NCBI RefSeq assembly: GCF_030867095.1
Contig: NC_081833.1
Coordinates: 77,319,395-77,383,394, forward strand
Direction: 5' to 3'
Length of the DNA stretch: 64,000 bases
From: Alligator mississippiensis
Lineage: Eukaryota > Chordata > Crocodylia > Alligatoridae
Part shown: positions 55,100 through 64,000 of the stretch, one piece after another
Position numbering within the stretch: the first letter of the stretch is position 1
How the letters are laid out: every line of letters begins with the position of its first letter
Position numbers and translations under genes: made by a program
The notes under the pieces: generated by a model
What the model saw: the letters and a program-made list of their open reading frames with translations, nothing else
Database searches by the model: none
Told to the model about the DNA's origin: nothing

Positions 55100-58000
55100 C
55101 GGAAGCGAAGCCAAGTTAAACGGAGCAGCATCAGGCTGCAGGAGAGCCTTTAGGGATGTTGCACTCAATACCACCAGAAAAGGGCTTGGAGTCGCCAAGG
55201 GACAACAGTGCAGAGGTGCACGCCCTTCTCTGTTCCTTGAACCATGTTGTGAGTCTGAGTGCCAAGACTTGGACTGCTGGAAACAACTGTCCAGGTGCTT
55301 GTTGGCTTTCACAGTGGACTGAGAGGTGGTTTCTCCACTGGCGGTGTGCAAGCATACCCTTTTCACATTACAATTGGCATCAGACAGGGCTGCATAAAGA
55401 GGCTCCTCTTCATTATGTGTCTTCCATTAGTCCTCCATGATACCTTGAGGCTTCCAAGTACAGCACAGATTAGACAGTAGACTGTTGTCCCTCAGCAGAA
55501 AACACGAAGGCCGGAGCAGGCAGCGGTGACTGGTGCCAATGAGGCTGGCTTTGCTCCCGACAGTTGGCCCCAGTTGCAGCAAACAGCTGTTGCCCCAGAC
55601 AGGGGCTGCTCGGTTTGGGGCCCAGAGTCAAGCAACAGAAGACTCAGGTGATGTGCAATGTGGCCTCCTCCAGTGCAGTCACTTGAGGACCGTGCACTAA
55701 AAGAAATTTCAGTCTTTGTAAAGCCTGGTATCCACAGCTGGACCCATGATGCAGAGATAACGGGGAGATTGCCAGTTCTCCCAAGAAGCTCTGCCAACTT
55801 GGTAGTGAACAATCTCCTGTTTCCTTCCAGGTCTTCAAGGGAAATGTTGAATGGTGCGGGACTCGTTTCTGTGGGACCCCATTAGAAACATGTATCTCCA
55901 CATTACTTTTTGAGATATCAGATAGCCAGTTTTTAATCCATTTAACAGAAGTGTCATGTGACTTCCTTTGTCATGGCTGGTTCCCAGAACTCTTCTGTTT
56001 CGACAGGTTGGGCTCGCAGCCTCAGATTTTAAAGGGCTCAGCGGGCTCCTCTCTTCTTCCTGCGCTCCCTTTCTTGCTGCACCAGCTCCAGCTCCCAAAA
56101 CACGGGCTTTGGCCACATCCCCACTTTGTCAGCTAAAACGATCAGTAGCAAAACGGTTAACGCTGACATTTAAAGTGTTGTCCTTAGGCTTCTGATACCT
56201 CCGGTTAGACGGCTGATGATGGGATGTGGGAACTGATTTCTGACTGAACGCCTTGCTTTGGTTTGATGTAGGTTCTTATAGTTCATAGTGCGAGTGCTTT
56301 TCTAGTGAAGGCAGACTAGGAGTGCCCTTTTCCTCCTATGTTTTGTTTTATTTTTTTCAAAATTGCATCTTGCGCATATTTGTGTGTCCTTAGTCTTATA
56401 CTCTTTCTAATGAGTTGGTTACTTGATAACTGAAGAAAGCCATTTCAGGAATACATGCATATTTAATATGTGCATTTTGTTTCATTTACTTTGCATGCAT
56501 AAAACAGAAATTAAGAGCAATACAATGACACTAGCCACTAAAAGTCAGTATAACAGGAGGGAGAGATACCATAAACTGGTGTCTGAGAAGGACCCTATTT
56601 TTAAGCAGATTTGAATCTATTCATGCCAGTCATAACCTATGGGGAATGAATTGAACGCTGAGAGTTAATAGGGTAACTGGGTGGCACGGATTTGTTTTTT
56701 GACTGAACCTTAAGGAGAGCCACCTATATGTAAATAACATGATGGAAGGTCCCGTGTTAAATTGTCTTTACATTCGTGGCGTACAGCAAAACCTTGGGTG
56801 ACTGGCGAGCATGGATTCCTGCTGCCTCGTCCTGGATTGTCACGAGCTGCTTGCTTAATGTGGCCTTTGCATGAAGAGCAGGTGTCTTAGATGCTGGACA
56901 GTCTCCCCTATGGATAAAATATCTAGTTCATTACAGTTTCTTTGTATTTTTAGGAACTCGTCTTTTGAACAGTTGTGTGTGTGTGTGTGTGCGCGTGCGC
57001 GTGTGGTTTTTTATTTTTTTTTTGTAGCTCTAGTGTTTGGGCCACAGGGAATTCAGATCTTGCAGAGAAAAGAACAGCCTCAAATTCAGTGCCGAGTCTG
57101 ATATTTGTCTGTTTTATTAGTGGAAATTTCAGTCTCCTGTGTTTTCCCCGTTCTAGATAACCTTTTCTTGTCATCTAAGAAATTAATTTCTTTGTTGGAA
57201 TTGTTGCAACTAAACTTGATAGCAGGAGTGCTGTTATTGAGGCAGCTTACACAGTGATTTGCTAAGTACAGCCTCTTCATATAAGGTGAAGCAGAAGTCG
57301 ATTTATCGACCACTACTGGGATTTCAGGGACCTGTGGAACTACCTGGGTTTTTTTTCTCTCATAAAACTCACAATTTGAATGCCTCTCTTGCATCCTCTT
57401 CTAGAGGGCTCTTTTTCTGCTTTCACGTAGTGAGTGTGAACAATCTTTCTGTTTGCTGCCTGTGTCTCAGCTAGCTGCACAGCTGGACTTTATTTATAGG
57501 GGCAGTTGATGCAGCCTTCCTGGCCTCAAACTCTGGAACAGAACAGTCCTGCCTAAAACTCTTTTTCATGTTTAGAGAAAAATGGGGGCCATGGTTATCC
57601 AGGTTGTGAAGACACGCCATGAGCCATCTTTGCCAGAGCGTGTTTAGACTGAACAGAGCAGTCTGGTAGACATGAACCTTTTTGTAGGTGCAATGTTTAG
57701 GCTACAGTACAGCTTCCATGTAGAATGTAACTTCCTACTTTTCCTCAGCTTTTAATAAAATGTGTGAGAACAGATATTATCTGTGTTGTGCAACTTGCTG
57801 TCTGTTCACAATGTTTCATTACAACTTTCCAGTTCAAGAGTTGTGTTTCTTTTTCTCCTCCTCCAGAACAGGGCACGGTTTGGAAAGGAGAATGGACTGG
57901 GCTCTTACAGACTATTTATCTATAAAATCATAATTTAAAAAATGAACCCACTTGAATTACAGGCACTGGGAGTTGGAGTGATGCCCAGAAATCCTCTGGA

Positions 58001-58530
58001 TGGTACAGATGCCTGCAGTGAATGAGCTCACAGACCATTGACCTGCTGCTGCTTTCACTGTAACGGCATGCTAGACAAGCTTTTGGTGCAGGTGGACCAG
58101 GCTAGTACCCCATACCTTTCATATGAGGTAGGCACAATAAGCAAACAAGTGTTGCGTATGTGATTGCTTCTGCAGACAAGAGGCTCTTCGCATGCCTCCA
58201 TTTTTCTCTAAGCCATTCATCTCCCCCTGTTTCAGGGACTCCTTAGATCCCCTGCCTTCTCCCTTCTTCCAGGCACTCTGTATCTCTCTTTTCCTCCATG
58301 CCACGTGAGTATGCAGAATGCAACTACATGCACATTCAACGTGATGGTATTTGTGAAACTACTAGACTTGTAAAACAAGCGGCAATGACCAGAGGAAAAG
58401 AGCACAATTTGTAGTCTCTTTCTAGTCATGTACTGCAGTGACCACCAACGGGTCTGGCGCCCATCTTGTTATCCTGTTCCATAATTCATGAAAGCGGGAG
58501 CATGTCTTCCCCAGATTCTCACACTATTGT
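55100..58530. other. No gene seen; noncoding
   Basis: A plus-strand frame near 55.36-55.44 kb contains IGIRQGCIKRLLFIM, resembling the RQGC...P.LF motif of LINE reverse transcriptases, but too short and isolated to call. An alternating GT/GC tract lies at 56974-57005. The rest is AT-rich, with short frames only. Confidence 0.45.
56974..57005. repeat. (TG)n/(CG) alternating tract
   Basis: Thirty-two bases of perfect purine-pyrimidine alternation: about eight TG units then GCGCGTGCGCGTGTG, followed by a T-run. Z-DNA potential. Confidence 0.8.
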
Positions 58531-58540
58531 TGCCTTAGAC

Positions 58541-58726
58541 CAGGGGTGGGCAAAATGCAGCCTGCAGGCCAGATGTGGCCCACCAGGCCATTCTATCTGG
58601 CCCGCGGGACCCCTGAAACTGTAGAAAATTAATATTTATCTGCCCCTGGCTGCCTGCCATGCGGCCCTTGATGGCTTGCCAAAACTCAGTAAGCGGCCCT
58701 CCGCCCGAAATAATTGCCCACCCCAG
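58541..58726. mobile_element. hAT-type MITE, perfect 8-bp target duplication
   Basis: The left end CAGGGGTGGGCAA and right end TTGCCCACCCCAG are inverted repeats with one mismatch. Both are flanked by CCTTAGAC (58533-58540 and 58727-58734), an exact 8-bp duplication. The 186-bp interior is noncoding, with GGCCCGCGGG, GGCCCACC and GCGGCCCT words typical of this family. Clear ends suggest a fairly young or well-preserved copy. Confidence 0.88.
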
Positions 58727-58734
58727 CCTTAGAC

Positions 58735-61700
58735 TGAAATTTATTTCAGAGGAAGATTGTGCTGCTTATGATTAACTGCAGTGCTCGGACAGTGACTGAC
58801 ATCCCGAGCCAGTGTGATTGGCTCTGGAGTTTTCCCTCGTTTGAACTGCTGGGATTAACGAGGTCCAGTCAGATGCAGAGAACTCGCTGTTCAGACTGAC
58901 ACTTCTGTCAGGTCAGATGGTTTGATTAACATGCACACTGCAAGTGTATTGTTATTGCCAAACCATTTTTTTTCTGTAATCTAGATAGAAGCTCTGGTCT
59001 CTGAAGATGAAAAGCTGGAACATCAATCTGCCATCCCAACTTGGCTTTCGTTTCAATATTGAACTTCCGTCTGTGTATGCTGAGCTGTTCCAGTCACAGC
59101 CCCAAACTCACTGTTTTTTGCTAATGCGTTGTCAGAGAGCAAGCTGTCCTCTTCGGAGAGATTGAAATGAGTAATAGTCTTTCGACACTATTGGCAAGTG
59201 GCTTTCACGGTCCATGGCAGATCTAATGAACTACAGCTGCCTGGTTGGAAAATCCTGTTTTCAATTGTCTAAAAGGACCTCTGGAGTCCAGACTTGGATT
59301 CATTGAGTTTAATTTGGGATTTTTCTCCTTTGTAGGGGAGAACAGGGAAAAGAGCGCTCTTGCAAAGTTCCTTCGTGACCCAGCATCCACAAGTCCTAAA
59401 TTTAGAACGCAGTATTTATAGACTAGGAAAATTATAAAATTGACGCACACTACAGGCACTGCAACACACAAGCCCATGTAGAGAGAAGTGCACAAACAGC
59501 TATTTTCAAGGACTTGGAGGCCAGAATTGGGCCAGATTTTCAAAATAACTCATCAGCATGCATTCAACACGTTGAGCTCTTCTGAAAATTTGTCTACTTA
59601 TATGGGTGCCTAAATGAAAGCTGAGTTGGGGTTTTTTTCCCTTTCCTTTTTTTTTGTGAAAAGCTTGCCAAGAATTTGAATGCTCTTCCTTTTTGCTTGG
59701 GAAAAGGCTTATGGTTTTTATATAGTATTTGGTGGAGGAGAGGTGCAGAAAACAGCTGTTCTTTAGATATATGTCCACAGAGATTTTCAGTGAACTGACT
59801 ATTGCATGTCCTTGCATAGCCTTCTATCTCCCTGGCTACTCAACCTGATGGTTAAAAAGCTTTTTTGCAGTCTTTAGCTAAAGGTAGATGAGAGCTGCTT
59901 GTGGGTGGTGGCACTCTGAGTAATACATATTCCTCTTCACTTTCTTTATAGTTTATTTACACTCAAAATAAAATAACTTCATTTAAAGGACCAGCCTGAC
60001 TTGGGCCAGAGAGAAGCAGCATCTGCAGATTTCCCCCTTAGTCCCCCCTGCAGTCTAGGCTGCATCCCCAGCCGGGTTCCCCCTCCCTCCCCCCCGGCTT
60101 GTCAGCCAGCCCTCACTAGTCCAGCTAGGGAGCGGAGGGCCAGGGCCAGCCCTGTTCTCTAGAGCAGACAGTGCAGCCCAGCCCAGGGCTGCAAAGCATT
60201 CTGGGATGCTGGGGGACTGTGGTTTAGCTTGAACCAGGAAGACACAGCTTCTTCTCGAGCTAATGGGAAAGGACCAGTGTAAACTGAGACACATTGTTAG
60301 ATCTGGAGCGCTAAGGCTGGTGCGTTGTTATAGGTCTATATACAAGAAACCAGGAGGTGAAAGAGCAGAGGGAGAAAATGAGGATGTCCAAAACCTGTAA
60401 AAAATTTGAGTGTCTTAGACCTAAGAAGTCCTGGGCTCTTTACCGTGGAGAAGTCTGTGTGCCTTATGCCTTGAGCTCCTCATGCCCCCCACCTGTTCTG
60501 CCTGCGCCCTGTGCATGGTTGGATGTAATACAGTAGCTCTTCTATTGCCACCTATATTTAAGTCGTGGCAAATGGCAGGATCGTTGAATGGAGATGAGCT
60601 GGGAGTATGGGAATGGCCGCTTCTTCCATTGGTTAGCAGAAACCCCTGATCTGGGCCAAGCAGCTGCAGTGTCCGCTTTGCCAGCTGTGCAGGAGCGACC
60701 AGCGGAGCTCACTGAAGCTCTGTTGCTTCTGACAGACTGCAAGCACAGTACAGCCGGTAGAGCTGTTTAACCGCAGGTCTGGAATAACTTCTTTACACCA
60801 ATGTTGTTATGATTTTAATACAGAAATTAAGTTTGTGACTTGGGAATACAAGCCCCCAGTGCTGCCTGAGGTTATGGTTTGTGGTAAAAGTGACTCTATG
60901 GATCCTGATGCCATAGTAATACAGGGTTGTATGTGGGTATGTACGTCTCGTCATCCTGCACAGGGCTAGACATACAGAATACATGCATCTGCTAACGATG
61001 CAGTTACTGAGTGATCTGCAGCAGCATCTGTGACATTTCTCTCCAAGGATTTCTCTTTCAGGGTCTGCCCCTCTCCCTCCCACCCCCCCGGGGGAAGGCA
61101 GCAGCCCTTCCAGCTTTTCCTTAAAAGCAGGGAAGTGTGGAGGCAGAGGCCAGCCAGTACTGGGAGCTACCGAGAGAGGGAGGTGCGGACGGCAGAGAGA
61201 GCCCTAGGACGGGCTGTATATGGGGGAGAGGTACCGTACAGCTCTCTCTTCTGTCCCCTGCACCGCACCGTCTTGCAGCCCCGGCCACAGGCTAGCTGCT
61301 GGCTGCCACTGCTCTGCGGGTGGGAAACGATTGTCCAGGCACGAGCTCTTCCCTGTGGAGAGCTCAGTGCGAGGGGAAAACGCTCCTTGGGGACCTGGCT
61401 GCAGGCAGATGCAGCTTGAGGCACTAAAGCACTCCTGCTGGTTGTGACCAAGAGGGCCCAGCCCTAGGCCAGTGGGCGAGCAGGGCCCGTGTCTGCTAGC
61501 CGTGCCTGCACCCTGCATCTTGAAGCGCTACAGCTTCCTCGGAGAAGAACAGTGTGAAGGCCAGCTACTTGATCTGCTCTGCTTTTGCTCACCTTTCCCA
61601 TATCTAATCTGAGAATAGACAGGTTCCCCCTCCTCCCTCCCGACTCAGTCATCCAGGGAGAAAACTAAGCCTGAAGATGGTGAAAGAGAGAGCAAGAGAT

Positions 61701-62198
61701 GGCGCAGTGCGTCTGTGGCTCAGACACCACAATGCAGCTGCTCTGCTCTGTCTTTAATTAAACTTGGGTTTTCCTGTTGTTGTAGCTGGAAGCAGTGTGC
61801 TGACACAACTCACTCTTGTACAGAACAGATTAAAATGTCAGTGTTTTAATGTTCTCATCTGTGGGAAAAAGAAAATAGTTGGGGTGTTTTATTTATAACT
61901 TAAGAAAGAGACTCTAGCATGGAAAAGGATTACTTGTAGGAGATGGAAAATCATTCCAACAATTAAAGAGACAGGTCCTATTTAATATTGGAGCCTGTGA
62001 AGGGAAACAAAGATCAGAGGAATAAAGCCTTAAAGGACCGTCTCTTTAGAAAATTGTTTGGGATTTGGGACTGTTATTTAAAAGAAAATACTTAATCTGT
62101 TGTACTTAAAGAGGAATGGACATTTAGCCTGATATTCACTTTAGGTCAGTCTCAAGGACTGCCGCAGTATGTCCTTGCCTGTGCTGACTGCTCTGTAG
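58735..62198. other. No gene seen; noncoding
   Basis: Mostly AT-rich, with GC-richer patches at 60.0-60.3 kb and 61.05-61.5 kb that hold compositional open frames. No repeat ends or RNA genes were recognised. Confidence 0.5.
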
Positions 62199-62401
62199 GT
62201 TAATGAGGTCTTCAGTCCTCAGAGCTGTTAGGCTGGCCCACTTCATTGGTAACAAGTGTGAAGGAGAGCGGGGAGAACAGGACAAGTACACGAGGCTGAG
62301 GGACTGGTCCCGGATACATGCCGGGAACCGCAAAGTCTGCGCCAGTGATCTGGACATCACTGACGGATGTGCGAGGGATGGATTTACTGTGGCACAAGCA
62401 G
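62199..62401 (+). CDS. Exon-like open segment, weak
   Basis: CTGCTCTGTAG (acceptor-like) precedes, and CAGGTGGGT at 62399-62407 offers a donor. The 203-base segment between is open in one frame, with mixed charged/polar composition (contains RLAHFIGNKCEGERGEQDKY). I do not recognise a domain. Its composition is not extreme, so openness is mildly informative. It could be an exon of the unit beginning at 42.6 kb, a noncoding-RNA exon, or chance. Confidence 0.2.
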
Positions 62402-64000
62402 GTGGGTGTAAAACGTGATTTGCTGGCTGGGAGCTCAGCTGGCAGCTATTGCCTACTCCCAGGTTGGGAAAACTTCTGCCTTTCATCAGAACACGCATTT
62501 CAGCCCTTATTTAGAGATCTGCTTAATTTGGATGGTCCTCTGGGTTAACATCTGTGGAATCTGCGTTTCTCTGGCAATCGCATCTCCCTCGCACGTACAT
62601 TACAGATGTTCACTAATGCCCTTCTGGGCCGCTGCTTGCTGGGAAGGAAAACACTTTCTGCGAGGAAAGAGAGAGCCCATCTGAACGCTGATTGTACAAG
62701 AGGAGCGCAATAGCTTTACAATGCTTCTCCCCTTTCCATTCCTTTATTGTTTTAAACCATCTCCTGGAGCCGGGCTGCTGTGGGATCAATTTGTTGGCAA
62801 GGGTTATTCAAACATTAGCAGAATGCATGTTCTGACTGTGCTTGTTGGACTCGAGCACGGAGGCCAACAATAACAGCTCTGGTGTGGGAACTGGTGCTGG
62901 GTATTCAAGGCCGTGTGTTCCTGGTGGTCTGTTTTACTACAGCTAAAAGACACGAGGAGGTTTTTCCCCCCGAGCTCTCCTCTGTGTTCTCAACGGTCAC
63001 CGTTTGTAGAGTGGTGGGACCTGTGGGAGGACGAAATGCACAGTATTTTGGAGAGGGCTTCTCTGGGTATTGCTCTTTGCAGCCCTTTCTAGGGGGTGTG
63101 GTGGTGCCTAGATGTGTCCTGGTGCTGCAGACTGATGTTGTTCCACCCGTTTTTCCTGATGTAGGTACTGCTGTCCAAGGTGGAACCTGCCCATCAGGAT
63201 TTGGGTTAGGAGAGGGGAACTTAGGGCCTGTGTGGCCAGCTGCCAGCCGTTGCACTCATGCCAGTAACGCTAAGATGAAGGAGCCTGAGCTTTCTGTGCT
63301 CCCCTCCTTCTCCCACACCACCAGGCTCTGCTTTTTCCAAAGACACGGTGAGTTGCTTGGGCGGCTGAAGTGGCCTTTCAGGATCGTGCTTCGCAACACC
63401 AGTGCGTGCGTGCAGCACCCAGGCGCTCCGTTCTGGTCGTGCTGCATTGCTGAAGTGGGGGTTGCAGAGGTTTGAAGCTCTTTATCTAGCTTGTTCTCAA
63501 GGTTGGTCCCTGAGAAACGATCTCCTTGGGATATGTTACCACCCCTGATCAGACTCTTTGGCCTGGGGTAACAAAGTCTGATAAGCCTAAAGCTAGCAAA
63601 TCTGGCGTTCTGAATCCCTAGAGACCAGGCTGTTTAGTAAAAAATGCCAGTGTAATGGCTTTGGGCTGGGTTACAGGACTCTTTAGTCTCGTCTCCCGTA
63701 CAGCAACCTCTCCACCCCCAACAGTTACAGCTCTGTCTTAGGGCTGCCAGGAATAACTTTATTTTGCATGGATAATTAACTGGATTGGGTAACAGAGAAA
63801 AAAAACATATTTTATTTCCACACTGTGGTAATAATAAATCTGTTACTACTTTTGGCACTCCATGTTATTACCATAGTTGGAGATGTCTTAATGAGGAAGT
63901 GGCTTCCTTTCACTAAGTTCAAATACCAGCAAGGAGTCTGCCTCCCCAACGTGGGTGTGGGTGGGTGCAAGTGGAGGGACAGCGGGTTCTCTTTTTCAGC
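62402..64000. other. No gene seen; noncoding
   Basis: The plus-strand frame at 62882-63475 (197 codons) and its minus-strand partner have no recognised domain, biased start or splice signals. Nothing else was recognised up to the window end. Confidence 0.45.

Noticed and set aside
1..64000. CRISPR arrays, bacterial operons, rRNA genes, or a viral genome
   Set aside because: No regularly spaced direct repeats, ribosome-binding-site-led gene clusters, rRNA signatures or intact viral genes; the sequence is vertebrate-like noncoding DNA.

Overview
The window looks like a gene-poor, developmental-regulatory stretch of a vertebrate nuclear genome. The best guess is a non-avian sauropsid (crocodilian or turtle). 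Support comes from an antisense CR1-type LINE tail, an old near full-length LINE of another family, several hAT-type MITEs with 8-bp target duplications, a probable solo LTR, CpG-rich DNA, and no compact gene structure. No complete protein-coding gene can be supported. Nearly all long open frames lie in GC-rich DNA, where stop codons are rare by composition, or in decayed repeats.

Layout. (1) Bases 1 to about 3.85 kb are U-rich, with several poly(A)-signal matches. They look like the long 3' UTR of a plus-strand gene whose coding part lies left of the window. A SOX11-like transcription-factor gene is only a weak guess; no coding sequence is present to test it. (2) From about 4 to 25.5 kb the DNA is GC- and CpG-rich, almost free of recognisable transposons (one hAT-like copy at 15.3 kb), and punctuated by short AT-rich islands with octamer or X-box motifs that could be enhancers. 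A cluster of six YY1-like cores (ATGGC[C/T]GCC type) lies at 10.6-10.9 kb. (3) Near 25.8 kb composition shifts to AT-richer DNA. Past 29 kb transposons become common: a TIR element at 29.3 kb, a 3.7-kb degenerate LINE on the minus strand (31.8-35.5 kb) with traceable endonuclease, reverse transcriptase and Cys-rich tail, a possible tRNA-SINE at 37.7 kb, and LINE fragments at 40.8 and 41.3 kb. (4) At 41.9-43.15 kb is a strong CpG island: two RFX X-box motifs, two inverted CCAAT boxes, a CHR-like TTCGAA, and a 38-codon first exon in excellent Kozak context ending at a GTGAGT donor. This is the best evidence for a promoter and gene start; the product was not recognised. (5) From 43.3 to 64 kb the DNA is intronic or intergenic in appearance, with three hAT MITEs (46.7, 54.8, 58.5 kb), a CR1/L2-like LINE remnant (47 kb), a probable 0.9-kb solo LTR (49.0-49.9 kb), GT/GC tracts, and one exon-like open segment at 62.2 kb.

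Taken together, the window fits the 3' end of a developmental gene, a transposon-poor regulatory flank, and then the promoter and first intron of a second plus-strand transcription unit starting at 42.6 kb. That second unit may be a cilium- or centrosome-related gene, or a noncoding RNA. All gene identities remain unproven from sequence alone.
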